Shown: piece by piece, positions 1 to 6,953 of the stretch
How the letters are laid out: every line of letters begins with the position of its first letter
How positions within the stretch are numbered: position 1 is the first letter of the stretch
Virus record (IMG/VR): IMGVR_UViG_3300042294_003328
Location: 1-40,209 of that record
Reading direction: 5' to 3' (one strand)
DNA: 40,209 nucleotides
Origin: a virus
Position numbers and translations under genes: made by a program
The notes under the pieces: model-generated
Seen by the model: only the letters and a program-made list of their open reading frames with translations
Told to the model about the DNA's origin: nothing
Database searches by the model: none

Positions 1-108
1 GCATAAAAGGCGAACAAGGTTGGTGCTGGCAACCCCTGCCAGCGGGTTAGTCGATACTGTTATCGTTGCTCCTGCGGCGCTGGCTGGGTTGCCAGACCAC
101 CGACGTTC
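1..108. repeat. 108-bp inverted-repeat element, copy A (window edge)
   Basis: The first 108 bases are the exact reverse complement of 6905-7012. The element is itself an imperfect palindrome bounded by GAAC (12-15) and GTTC (105-108), with a central stem built from CTGGCAACCC and GGGTTGCCAG arms. It covers the 3' end of the exonuclease gene and supplies its last 16 residues. The window starts inside the repeat, so its outer boundary is not visible; the contig probably stopped here because the repeat could not be resolved. Confidence 0.9.
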
Positions 109-605
109 AAAATCTTCATCAAGTGCATGGCCTGATACCGGGCGTCGTCGAGGGCGTGGTGGTGGGTGCCGGTGCGCTCGAGCGTCACTTGGGGGTGGAG
201 GTTTTTCAAAGTGCGGTAACAGCGGTCATTCCAATGTTTCCACGGGGGCTTGACCTGAAGGTAAGCATAGGCGGTGTCGAGGAGGACGTTGTCAAAGCCG
301 ACGCCGCAGCCCCAGACCTCGGCCTCGGGATCTGCGACCCACACGCTGAATGCCTCCAGCGCCGACCGCAACGGGACGGACGGAGCCAGCAATTCCGACC
401 GCGCCTTTTCACTGCGCTGCAACCACCAGAGCAAGGTGGCGGGATCAATGACGAGCCCGGCATCGACCGAGCTTTGCATGTCGATGCGGACGTAAAAGTC
501 GGACGTGATCTCGCCCCCGCCAAACTTGACGGCCCCGATGGAGGTGATGACCGACCCCGGGCGGGTGCCGAGGGTTTCAAGGTCTAACATGATTTGGGTT
601 TTCAT
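60..605 (-). CDS. DEDDh 3'-5' exonuclease (Rv2179c/RNase T-like)
   Basis: Predicted to remove nucleotides from 3' ends of DNA or RNA during phage replication or host nucleic-acid turnover. Visible motifs are ExoI (MLDLETLGT, acidic Asp and Glu near residues 8-10), ExoII around GVGFDNVLLD, and ExoIII HHALDDAR with the His-Asp pair of the DEDDh group. The size (about 180 aa) fits the phage Rv2179c-like exonuclease family. I place the start at the ATG at 605 because the bases just upstream are the GAACCGA-type leader seen before other genes. An in-frame ATG at 626 overlaps the previous stop as ATGA and is the alternative. The last 16 residues (NVGGLATQPAPQEQR after Leu) come from the 108-bp repeat and are identical to the end of the unrelated protein at 6630-6953, so the native C-terminus has probably been replaced. 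Confidence 0.82.
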   Translation of the reverse strand: MKTQIMLDLETLGTRPGSVITSIGAVKFGGGEITSDFYVRIDMQSSVDAGLVIDPATLLWWLQRSEKARSELLAPSVPLRSALEAFSVWVADPEAEVWGCGVGFDNVLLDTAYAYLQVKPPWKHWNDRCYRTLKNLHPQVTLERTGTHHHALDDARYQAMHLMKILNVGGLATQPAPQEQR

Positions 606-624
606 TTTGTTGGGTTCTCGGTTC
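606..624 (-). repeat. GAACCGA heptamer leader before exonuclease
   Basis: One full heptamer (GTTCTCG on the plus strand, 614-620) plus a partial one precede the ATG at 605. It is the same leader family found between genes at 32.5-39.6 kb. Confidence 0.55.
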
Positions 625-1063
625 ATCGTGCCCTGGCTGGCTTTGTCGGAAGTTTTGGAGCATAGGCTTCCATCAGCTTAATTGGTTCCGCCCCGTCTTT
701 AAACTTGCCGAGTTCGACCGCATCAATCAGCGATTGCGCGTAACGATGCCCATCGGCGTTGGCGTCTGCGTGCTTCTGCTGCTCGGCTTTCAGTTCGGCC
801 ATTGCGTCCTTGTATGACTGAGGTGGCTCAAATAACTGCGTGAGATTTGCCTCCATGTCGCGGTAGCTTTCGCCCTGCTCGATGATGCGCTTTTCAAACA
901 TCGCCGTGATTTCCTTAGCGGATTTTATTTTTGAAGTTCCCGCCGCGATTGCTCGGCGGATGTGCTTGTTGAGGTCCGGTTTTTCGCACTCACACTTGAA
1001 CTCTTTGCCCTTGGCAATTTTGTTGATGCGGCCGATGGTGTAGTCTCGTTGTTGTTTATTCAT
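623..1063 (-). CDS. Hypothetical early protein
   Basis: A 146-residue hydrophilic protein between the helicase and exonuclease genes. It is rich in Lys, Glu and Ala, with a long predicted helical middle (roughly residues 45-110), no membrane segment and no recognised catalytic motif. A CEC pair near residues 24-26 is its only cysteine motif. Its stop overlaps a possible exonuclease start (ATGA), so the two are probably co-translated. Position in the early block suggests a role in DNA metabolism, but I do not recognise the family. Confidence 0.7.
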   Translation of the reverse strand: MNKQQRDYTIGRINKIAKGKEFKCECEKPDLNKHIRRAIAAGTSKIKSAKEITAMFEKRIIEQGESYRDMEANLTQLFEPPQSYKDAMAELKAEQQKHADANADGHRYAQSLIDAVELGKFKDGAEPIKLMEAYAPKLPTKPARAR

Positions 1064-1096
1064 GGTCTTGGATTTCCTGTTGGGGGAAAGGGGTGC

Positions 1097-2749
1097 CTAA
1101 AAGCCGATGAGTTCGACTTGGCGACTGTGGGGGTTGTTGGCGTGGAGGAGGGTGGTGCGATTGGTGAAGCGCTGGCGCTCGAGCTCGAAGCGGAGGCAGA
1201 TGTTGTCGGGGGTGGCTCCGTGGCGGTTTTTGGCGATGTTGACGACGAGGTGCTCCTCGTAGTCCTTCATGTGCCAGGGGCGGGGCTGAAAGAGGGTCTC
1301 GCCTTCGGCGCTGTCGGGGATCTCTTCGACCCAGTTCTCGGGGACGATCTCGGGGCTCCAGCACTCGGGGTTGACCTTTTTGTATTCGTCCACTTTTTTG
1401 GCCCAGGCTTCCTGCCGCTGGGCGGTTTCTTTGGGCTTGCTGCCGAGGGTGCGGAAGGGGCGGGCCAAGACGGGGCGATGGAGGAACATGCAGTGGGTGG
1501 CGAGCTCGCCGATCTCAGAGGCTCCGCGCAGGCTGGCGAGGGTGGGGGCCTGATGGAGGGGGGTGTCGCGGCCGGCTTTGTTCAACTGCACGAGCAGGAC
1601 GACGAGGATGCCGAGCTCGCGCCGGATGGCGTGGAGCTTTTCCATGATCTCGATCTGACCCTGAAGCTTGTCCTTTTTGCCCTCGGGGCTGGAGGCTTTG
1701 ACATGGCCAAAGTGGTCGATGATGATGGCTTTGATGCCGTGGTTTCGGACATGGACCTTGGTGCGGGCGCAGAGGGTGTCGATGTCGATGTTGTTGCTGT
1801 CGTCCCACCAGATGGGGGAGGTGGCGATGTCCTGGGCGGAGCGCATGACTTCGGATTCGCCATTGCGACTGAGCAGTCCTTTTTTGGCAAAGCCGTTTCG
1901 GCTGATGGCGATGTCAACGCGGGCGCGGCCAAGGTAGAGGCGGTGACCGACGCCCATGCGGCCCATTTCGAGGGGGAAGACGAGGAGGCGGTGCTTATCC
2001 TCAACGGCGATTTTTTCGATGAGGGAGACGGCGGCGGCGGTCTTGCCATTGCCGGGATATCCGGCGATGACGACGAGGTCGCCGCTGCCATCGGGATTGA
2101 GCCCTCCGAAGGCGCGGTCGATGTCGGTCCAGCCGGTGGCGATGCCTCGGATGCGGCCTTTGTTTTTCTCGATCTTTTCCATTTCCTCGAGCCACTGCTC
2201 GGTCATGAGCATGGAGTCGATGATTTTGCCCTGGCCGCCGCCGTCTTGGGCCTCGGAGAGGACGGTGAAGATGCGTTGCTCCCCAGTGGCGATGCAGTCG
2301 GTGACGGAGGCGGAGGGATCGGCTGCGCCGTGCTCGAAGAGGGCGGCGAGGCTGTGGGCGTGGGCGAGGATGCCGAGGCGGAGGAGGTGCTTATTGAGCA
2401 CGAGGGTCTGGTAGTGCTGCCAGGAGCCGGAGACGTCGATGAAGGTGTAAATCTCGGAAATGGTGGCAGCGCCGCCGATGCGCTCGAGGTCATTGGCGGT
2501 GCGGAGCCAGTCGGTGACGGAGGCGGGCTCGATGGGGAGGCCCTTTTCGTCCATGGCAAGGAGGGCCTGGTAGAGGACGCGCCAGCGCTGGAAGTGGAAG
2601 GCGTCGGGGCTGAGCTTCATGCGGGTCTCGGCGATGAGGGCAGGGCTCTGGATGAGGCAGGAGAGGATGCCGCGCTCGCCGTCCTCGCTGCTGGGCAAGG
2701 GGGCGGAGGCGCGGGCGATGAGGTCTTCAAGGGTGGGGGGTGCGGACAT
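1097..2749 (-). CDS. dnaB: Replicative DNA helicase, DnaB-like
   Basis: Hexameric helicase that unwinds the phage replication fork using ATP. Residues about 20-140 form the DnaB N-terminal helical domain (starting EDGERGILSCLI). A linker leads to a RecA-like domain with Walker A GYPGNGKT (230-237), Walker B AIIIDHF (Asp345), the VQLNKAG segment (387-393) that carries the polar residue after Walker B, and a C-terminal IAKNRHG (505-511) motif typical of DnaB. At 550 aa it is longer than the usual 450-470. The extra length lies between residues 425 and 500, where an insert rich in Lys, Glu and Pro interrupts the ATPase domain. It follows the replication initiator gene by six bases, so loader and helicase are probably made together. 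Confidence 0.9.
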   Translation of the reverse strand: MSAPPTLEDLIARASAPLPSSEDGERGILSCLIQSPALIAETRMKLSPDAFHFQRWRVLYQALLAMDEKGLPIEPASVTDWLRTANDLERIGGAATISEIYTFIDVSGSWQHYQTLVLNKHLLRLGILAHAHSLAALFEHGAADPSASVTDCIATGEQRIFTVLSEAQDGGGQGKIIDSMLMTEQWLEEMEKIEKNKGRIRGIATGWTDIDRAFGGLNPDGSGDLVVIAGYPGNGKTAAAVSLIEKIAVEDKHRLLVFPLEMGRMGVGHRLYLGRARVDIAISRNGFAKKGLLSRNGESEVMRSAQDIATSPIWWDDSNNIDIDTLCARTKVHVRNHGIKAIIIDHFGHVKASSPEGKKDKLQGQIEIMEKLHAIRRELGILVVLLVQLNKAGRDTPLHQAPTLASLRGASEIGELATHCMFLHRPVLARPFRTLGSKPKETAQRQEAWAKKVDEYKKVNPECWSPEIVPENWVEEIPDSAEGETLFQPRPWHMKDYEEHLVVNIAKNRHGATPDNICLRFELERQRFTNRTTLLHANNPHSRQVELIGF

Positions 2750-2755
2750 GGGGTG

Positions 2756-3748
2756 TTAGGCGGCGGTGGATTGTGCTTTGCGGCGCTGCTCGCTGTCCCA
2801 GTTCCGCTGGAACTCGGAGCGCTGGCCGGGGCTGAGATCCTCCCAGCGGAGGGTGGAGTCGGGCGGGAGTGCCCAGCCGACGGTGGTGCGGGCGAAGTGG
2901 TGCCAGTCGGGGGTGGGACAGGGTGGAAGGGGGGCGGTTTCTTTTTTTGCTGCGGTGGCGACAGGGGTGGCGAAGGAGGCGAGCTCGCTGCGCTGCTGGT
3001 AGGAGCGGGCAAGGACTTTGAGGTCGCCGAGGCGGGCGCTGAAGTCGTTGGGGATGGGGGTCTCGCTTCCGGTTTTATACCAGGCGGTGGAAACGCGGAG
3101 GTTATGCCAGTGACGGACGAAGGCGGGAGGGATGACGAGGCCGTCGGGGTTGCCTTTGTTGTATTTCTCGATGGCGACGAGGTAGCTGATGAGGTCTGGC
3201 GGATCGCCGCCTTCTTCTTTTTTTTCGGCGGACAGGATCCTGTCGGAGGGTGACGGGGTTGAACTCAGATTCGGCTCCCCCTCTGCACTCCCCCTGCTCT
3301 TTCTCTGTGCCTTCTCCTTCTCTTTCTCTTTCTCTTGTGCTTGGCATGGGCTTGGTAAGCCCTTGCCAAGCACTTTCAAAAGAGAGGGATATTCGGAGAA
3401 GATCGCTTCGCTGATCTCTGAAGGTGTAGCGATGGCCGCCTTGACGCATGGCGGGGCCATGTTGTTGTCTGCAAGCTTTTGACCGTCACCGATCTGCTGG
3501 CGGATGAAGTCGCGCAGCCAATAGCCGTCTGGATGCACTACGATAGCCCTTCCAAGGGCTTGGGTAGCCCTTTGAAGGGCTTCGATAGGGCATGCGGTTT
3601 CAAAGACAAATCGGCGCTGGGAAACGGAGACCCATCCACACATTGAAATGTGAGCCGTTTGAAGCCAGAGAAGGGCTAGTTTGGCCTCGGCATCGAGCGG
3701 CTCAATGGCGGGGTCGAGCCAAAAGGAGGGGGAAATTTTGGTGTCCAT
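2756..3748 (-). CDS. Phage replication initiator / helicase loader
   Basis: A 330-residue protein immediately upstream of the helicase, the position of lambda O/P-type or DnaD-type replication proteins. The N-terminal 90 residues look like a winged-helix DNA-binding domain (starting KISPSFWLDP, ending WLRDFIRQQIG). The middle (about 125-185) is a low-complexity charged linker with a KEKEKEK run, and a second helical domain follows at about 185-245. No ATPase motif is present, so it is not a DnaC-type ATPase. The gene contains the palindromes described separately as a candidate origin, as in lambda O. Functional call rests on context and domain layout rather than a diagnostic motif. Confidence 0.65.
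   Translation of the reverse strand: MDTKISPSFWLDPAIEPLDAEAKLALLWLQTAHISMCGWVSVSQRRFVFETACPIEALQRATQALGRAIVVHPDGYWLRDFIRQQIGDGQKLADNNMAPPCVKAAIATPSEISEAIFSEYPSLLKVLGKGLPSPCQAQEKEKEKEKAQRKSRGSAEGEPNLSSTPSPSDRILSAEKKEEGGDPPDLISYLVAIEKYNKGNPDGLVIPPAFVRHWHNLRVSTAWYKTGSETPIPNDFSARLGDLKVLARSYQQRSELASFATPVATAAKKETAPLPPCPTPDWHHFARTTVGWALPPDSTLRWEDLSPGQRSEFQRNWDSEQRRKAQSTAA
3339..3581. other. Candidate replication origin (palindromes inside initiator gene)
   Basis: Two 16-bp palindromes of form AGCCCTT-NN-AAGGGCT lie at 3545-3560 and 3566-3581, their starts 21 bp apart (two helical turns). A third element at 3339-3373 has 16-bp arms (15 of 16 paired) around a three-base loop and reuses GGGCTT/AAGCCC. 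A pyrimidine-rich tract (CTTTCT repeats, about 3298-3337) adjoins the hairpin. Repeated initiator sites plus a strand-asymmetric tract inside the initiator gene resemble lambdoid origins. Function is inferred. Confidence 0.45.
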
Positions 3749-3751
3749 GGT

Positions 3752-4039
3752 CTAAAGGGTGTGGGAGAGGTCGCGATACAGTTGAGCTCGGAACTGGTGG
3801 GAGGTGCGGGCGGGTTTGGGGGGATGGCCGCGCCAGACGGCGGCGATGGCGGTGCTGCCGACGTAGCGCTCGATCACCAGGGCGACGGGGATGCCGGTGC
3901 CCGCAAAGTCGGACAGGACGGGCATGAAGATGGAACGGCGGTTGGCCTCGGTAAACGGGTAGGGCCGTGTCACGGGGGTGCCGATCTTGGCCTTCTTGGC
4001 CTCTTTGGCCGTGAGGATGGGGGTGATTTCAGAGGTCAT
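3752..4039 (-). CDS. Hypothetical early protein, possible helix-turn-helix
   Basis: A 95-residue protein three bases upstream of the initiator gene. Residues about 55-92 are predicted helical and basic, with a spacing that could be a helix-turn-helix (VALVIERYVGSTAIAAVWRG), but there is no clear family match. No membrane segment or cysteine motif is present. It overlaps the end of the gene at 4029-4220 by about 11 bases, which supports it being part of the early operon. Confidence 0.6.
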   Translation of the reverse strand: MTSEITPILTAKEAKKAKIGTPVTRPYPFTEANRRSIFMPVLSDFAGTGIPVALVIERYVGSTAIAAVWRGHPPKPARTSHQFRAQLYRDLSHTL

Positions 4040-4220
4040 GGTCGGAAAGGGTGTAGGGTTGTCGGGCTGGGGGGAGGATGCGGCTCGCGAGGATGGGCTG
4101 GGCCATCTCCACGATCTTCTGCATCAGGATCTCCCTGCGCAGGCTGCAAGGCTGCTTGTCGCGCTCACGCTGGAAGATGAACCAGGCGTCCTCGATGATG
4201 TCGTCGAGCGGGTTATTCAC
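4029..4220 (-). CDS. Hypothetical small protein (GTG start)
   Basis: About 63 residues if the GTG at 4220 is used. The reading frame stays open further upstream to 4409, but that part is Arg/Gly-rich and reads as a shadow of the 4213-4674 gene. The body (NNPLDDIIEDAWFIFQRERD) is helical and charged. Its GTG overlaps the stop of the upstream gene, consistent with coupled translation. Function unknown. Confidence 0.5.
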   Translation of the reverse strand: MNNPLDDIIEDAWFIFQRERDKQPCSLRREILMQKIVEMAQPILASRILPPARQPYTLSDHDL

Positions 4221-4674
4221 AGCCGCGCCCCCCTTCTTTTTTTTTGCTGATCCGGACCCGTGCAGGAGTGGGTGCTGTCGGTGTCCCCTCGTGAGAACCC
4301 GAGATCCCCAAGGCCGAGGCAATGCGAATAAATTTTGTCCGGCGGAATGCATCATACGCAGCCAGCGGTTGCGGCCTGCCGACCCCCGCCCCCCCGGCTG
4401 AAGGGCCACCGGCTGCGCTCGTCGCGCCGTCCAACCAGTATGAAGCGGCGTATGCTATCGGCTCAATGCGCTGACAACCAATCGGATAGCAACCATTGCT
4501 GGGTGATGGATTACCACTTAGAGACCGACGAGGGGCCGACCCACCGACCTCGCCGATCGGGCCGCCTGTTGGTAAAAGTTTTCCCGGCGAACAATCCATT
4601 GCAGGGACCGCCACTGCCCAGCCAGCCACCAGCAGAGACAATGCTCCTTCGAACTGCTCCACAGCAGAGGACAT
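4213..4674 (-). CDS. Hypothetical protein with N-terminal hydrophobic segment
   Basis: A 153-residue protein. Residues 10-26 (ALSLLVAGWAVAVPAM) form a signal-like or membrane segment. The rest is Gly/Ala/Pro/Ser-rich and ends in a KKKEGGRG basic tail encoded by an A-run followed by a G-run. The start codon shares its A with the upstream stop (TGATG), which is good evidence that the frame is used. It may be a small envelope-associated early protein; no family recognised. Confidence 0.5.
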   Translation of the reverse strand: MSSAVEQFEGALSLLVAGWAVAVPAMDCSPGKLLPTGGPIGEVGGSAPRRSLSGNPSPSNGCYPIGCQRIEPIAYAASYWLDGATSAAGGPSAGGAGVGRPQPLAAYDAFRRTKFIRIASALGISGSHEGTPTAPTPARVRISKKKEGGRGCE

Positions 4675-5126
4675 CAGCGTTCCCCCTTCCCGTTCAGGCC
4701 CATGACTCGGAGGAGTTCCTCTTCAGGGATCCTCTTCATCGGCTTGGCACCTGGGTTCAAAAAAAGAGGAAGGGCCCGCACCGTCTTGCCTGCTGGCAGA
4801 GGATCGCCCAGGGCACTCACCAAAGCCACGCGCCGGAACAGAGTGCCATAGTCCACTCCCAGCCAGCCTGCGGCCTGCTCGATGGTGTAGCTCGGCTGGA
4901 TCCGTCCCAGCGCCATCTGCCTCACCGCCGTCTCAGGGATCACCCAGCCACCCTCGGGACCGCTCACAGCGTCCGGCAGCAGGCCCAGCTCACAGCGAGC
5001 CTGCACAAACTCCGGCCGCAGATCGAACAGCGCCGCCACAGCCTCCACCGACCACAGAGCAGCCCGAGGGCGACCCACTGGGCGTGTTGGCAGTTCAGTG
5101 CGCTGAGTCATCATTGGCATCGGCAA
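4674..5126 (-). CDS. DNA-binding protein with two helix-turn-helix segments
   Basis: A 150-residue protein with two similar MerR/excisionase-like helix-turn-helix units: residues about 24-70 (SVEAVAALFDLRPEFVQ...WVIPETAVRQM) and about 79-145 (TIEQAAGWLGVDYGTLFRRV...IPEEELLRVMG). Each runs recognition helix, loop, then a short helix starting with Pro-Glu, as in phage Xis and terminase-small-like proteins. It lies in the early operon transcribed away from the repressor, so excisionase, Cro-like control or a replication accessory role are all possible. Several Met codons at the N-terminus leave the exact start uncertain; MTQRTELP (ATG at 5111) is an alternative. Confidence 0.68.
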   Translation of the reverse strand: MPMPMMTQRTELPTRPVGRPRAALWSVEAVAALFDLRPEFVQARCELGLLPDAVSGPEGGWVIPETAVRQMALGRIQPSYTIEQAAGWLGVDYGTLFRRVALVSALGDPLPAGKTVRALPLFLNPGAKPMKRIPEEELLRVMGLNGKGER

Positions 5127-5147
5127 AAAAAAGAAAAGCGCCGCAGG

Positions 5148-5291
5148 TTAGAAAGGTCCGCCTTGGCCCACATGGCCGGCCACAGCAGCCGCGAACACAC
5201 AGCCCAGGATCAACACCGCAAACGTCACGCCACGCGACCCACAGAGGCCCAGCACCGCGCTCAGCACCAGCAAACACAGAGCCGCCATCAT
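5148..5291 (-). CDS. 47-aa membrane microprotein
   Basis: Reading from the ATG at 5291 gives MMAALCLLVLSAVLGLCG, a short turn (SRG), then VTFAVLILGCVFAAAVAG and a stop at 5148-5150. These are two hydrophobic helices with little else, so a double-pass inner-membrane peptide is likely. The ATG overlaps the stop of the upstream gene by four bases (ATGA), continuing a chain of such overlaps. Roles such as superinfection exclusion or an early antiholin are possible, but nothing in the sequence decides. Confidence 0.6.
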   Translation of the reverse strand: MMAALCLLVLSAVLGLCGSRGVTFAVLILGCVFAAAVAGHVGQGGPF

Positions 5292-5497
5292 ACCAGCGCA
5301 GCCCTCCGGTTCATCCTTGCCGGATCCCCGCAGATTGAGCGGTACTTAGCCCACTCCTCCTCATCCATCCGCCAGGACTCGCCCACAGGCACAGAGCCGT
5401 CAGCAAAGGGAACATCCGCCACAGCCTCGCAGCCCATCAGCGCAAAAAGAAACGCAGCGTCCACCAGGGACCGTCCATGGGAGTCGAGGCGGATCAT
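5288..5497 (-). CDS. Hypothetical small early protein
   Basis: 69 residues: a short hydrophobic stretch (VDAAFLFALMGCEAVADV, about 12-29) then an acidic segment (RMDEEEWAKYRSICGD). Overlaps both neighbours by four bases (ATGA at each end), so it is embedded in a translationally coupled string. Family not recognised. Confidence 0.6.
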   Translation of the reverse strand: MIRLDSHGRSLVDAAFLFALMGCEAVADVPFADGSVPVGESWRMDEEEWAKYRSICGDPARMNRRAALV

Positions 5498-5709
5498 GAC
5501 GCCGTCACCTCCAAGGCTTGCAGTTCCTTCCAGTAGCCACGGGCCTCGGCACCACAGCGCCGGGCATCCCGCAGGTAAAACTCACGCACAGCCTCAGAGC
5601 TCGCGTGTTTAGCACGCACCAGCATCATTCGGGCCTCAGTGCAGGCAGCACCAAAACGTCCAGCCAGCAGCGCCATCTCACCGAGGTGCCAAAGTCGAGC
5701 GCGTTTCAT
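5494..5709 (-). CDS. Hypothetical small helical protein
   Basis: 71 residues, almost entirely predicted helical and rich in Ala, Arg and Glu (GEMALLAGRFGAACTEARMML...ARGYWKELQALE). No membrane segment. Four-base overlaps with the genes on both sides. Function unknown. Confidence 0.6.
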   Translation of the reverse strand: MKRARLWHLGEMALLAGRFGAACTEARMMLVRAKHASSEAVREFYLRDARRCGAEARGYWKELQALEVTAS

Positions 5710-5852
5710 GGCCGATACCTCCTCGAGCAGCCCACGATGCGGTGGTCAAATTTCACATTGCCGGCACTGCGGCGAGCACGCCAGGTGCGCAGCTCGAGCA
5801 CCACGGTGCCCAGGCACAGCGTCAGCGCAGCCGAGAAAAAGAGTAAGCCCAT
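5706..5852 (-). CDS. 48-aa membrane microprotein
   Basis: From the ATG at 5852 the protein begins GLLFFSAALTLCLGTVVLEL, one membrane helix, and continues with a basic cytoplasmic-type tail (RTWRARRSAGNVKFDHR). The stop overlaps the next ATG as ATGA. Small single-pass proteins of this kind are common in phage early regions; function unknown. Confidence 0.58.
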   Translation of the reverse strand: MGLLFFSAALTLCLGTVVLELRTWRARRSAGNVKFDHRIVGCSRRYRP

Positions 5853-5856
5853 AAAA

Positions 5857-6075
5857 CTACGCGGCCTCCTGGTTAGGGTTGATCATCCCGTCCGCCGCCC
5901 ATTGCTCGCGGGTATTCAGCAGCACCCTTTCGAGTTCCGCATGAGCCACTCGGGCCGCCGGATCATTTGCCCGGCGGGCAAACAGTTTTTGTTGGTCTAG
6001 CACTTCAGCGAGTGCCTGCTCCCGGGCTTTTTGCAGCTCCTCGGGCCTAAAAATGGAGTCGATTGATTGGCTCAT
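5857..6075 (-). CDS. Hypothetical small protein, first gene of early operon
   Basis: About 72 residues from the ATG at 6075 (MSQSIDSIFRPEEL). An in-frame ATG at 6099 would add eight residues but overlaps a probable operator half-site. The body is a charged helix (QKAREQALAEVLDQQKLFARR) followed by a second helix. As the first gene transcribed leftward from the divergent control region it takes the position of Cro/CII-type genes, but no helix-turn-helix is evident. Confidence 0.6.
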   Translation of the reverse strand: MSQSIDSIFRPEELQKAREQALAEVLDQQKLFARRANDPAARVAHAELERVLLNTREQWAADGMINPNQEAA

Positions 6076-6085
6076 TGGCCTACGG

Positions 6086-6156
6086 TTAGCATGGCGCATG
6101 ATTTAGCGCAATCTTAATTTGCTAAATTGCGTAAAATAATGCAGATTGCTAATATG
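6086..6156. promoter_or_regulatory. Divergent operator region for repressor and early operon
   Basis: The only AT-rich intergenic stretch in the early half. Related half-sites occur four times: TTAGCATGGCGCA at 6086 and TTAGCGCAAT at 6103 on one side, then ATTTGCTAAATTGCG at 6117 and ATTGCTAATATG at 6145 in the opposite sense. They are arranged roughly symmetrically between the leftward early genes and the rightward repressor. TAAAAT at 6132 could be a repressor -10 box. Likely bound by the adjacent Xre-type repressor. Confidence 0.55.
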
Positions 6157-6582
6157 ACCGCAACCTCCCAATCGGCAAAAGTGCTTGCCGCCGCTCTTAC
6201 AGCGCACGGCTGGACCCAGTCCGACCTCGCCAAACTCTCATCCATCGCAATCCCCACGGTTAGCCACCACCTCACCGGGCAGCGAGTCATTCGCGACGAC
6301 CATTTAGCTCTCTATGTCAAGGTGCTGGACAAAACCGAGCAAACCATGCTCGTCAGCGCCTGGCTGCGCGATTGCCTCCCCGAAAGCATCATTTTGAACG
6401 TCCTCGAGCCGCAAAAGATGAGCATACGCGACGAGGTCCGCGAATGGGCCCCAGGGCTCAGTGCCGAACAAAAAGACATGCTCACCTGGTGGGCCAAAAA
6501 GCTTGCTGCCGACGATGAACTTGCCTTAATCTTTGAAGCCATCACCGCCAAAGCAGGCTGGAAATACTCGCCAAGCTGTTAA
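6154..6582 (+). CDS. Xre/cI-family transcriptional repressor
   Basis: A helix-turn-helix protein that probably maintains lysogeny by binding the adjacent operator. Residues about 7-55 form an HTH_3-type domain (LTAHGWTQSDLAKLSSIAIPTVSHHLTGQRV), with the WTQSDLAKLS and IPTVSHHL helices typical of phage repressors. The C-terminal part (about 60-142) is helical. It lacks an Ala-Gly cleavage site or S24 peptidase motif, so induction would not follow the LexA/cI self-cleavage route. I use the ATG at 6154; ATG 6139 and TTG 6127 are in-frame alternatives that overlap operator half-sites. It is the first gene of the short rightward unit, opposite to the early operon. Confidence 0.75.
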   Translation: MTATSQSAKVLAAALTAHGWTQSDLAKLSSIAIPTVSHHLTGQRVIRDDHLALYVKVLDKTEQTMLVSAWLRDCLPESIILNVLEPQKMSIRDEVREWAPGLSAEQKDMLTWWAKKLAADDELALIFEAITAKAGWKYSPSC

Positions 6583-6629
6583 ATCTTATCCCTTAAAGAC
6601 AAGGCTCAGGCGACGGCGAGCATACCACA

Positions 6630-6953
6630 ATGAAAACACCAAAGATCAACTTCGAGCCGTTGCCTGCTGCCGCTGGTTCTGTGAGGGATACTCCACGCAC
6701 AGACTGGAGAGAAGCACGGTCAGAGGGACTGCACGATGAGTGGTGCTTCTCGCTATGCCGTCAGTTAGAGCGAGAACTGAATACCTGCCGAGAAGCACTT
6801 CAAGCCGCCGACGAATGCCTCTCGCTCATTGAGGACGTAGGACATGGAGCCATGTCAGACAACGTGACTGTCGCTCGCGGCATAGTCCTAGCTGCGCTTT
6901 CACAGAACGTCGGTGGTCTGGCAACCCAGCCAGCGCCGCAGGAGCAACGATAA
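6630..6953 (+). CDS. Hypothetical phage accessory protein (TPRTD/LERELN type)
   Basis: 107 residues. DTPRTDWREARSEG followed by CRQLERELNTCREALQ resembles small coiled-coil phage proteins in which a TPRTD motif precedes an amphipathic helix. No enzymatic motif. The final 16 residues are encoded by the 108-bp repeat and match the end of the exonuclease at 60-605. The gene is more AT-rich than the structural genes and sits between repressor and integrase, a usual location for lysogenic-conversion cargo. Confidence 0.6.
   Translation: MKTPKINFEPLPAAAGSVRDTPRTDWREARSEGLHDEWCFSLCRQLERELNTCREALQAADECLSLIEDVGHGAMSDNVTVARGIVLAALSQNVGGLATQPAPQEQR

Noticed and set aside
1-108. Terminal inverted repeat of a linear phage genome
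   Set aside because: Its partner lies at 6905-7012, not at the other end of the window.
962-3253. 763-codon open frame on the plus strand
   Set aside because: Antisense to the helicase and initiator genes; Gly/Asp/Val-rich composition typical of the reverse strand of GC-rich genes, with no domain pattern.
4335-5612. 425-codon plus-strand open frame
   Set aside because: His/Arg/Pro-rich translation opposite a chain of overlapping minus-strand genes; no domain.
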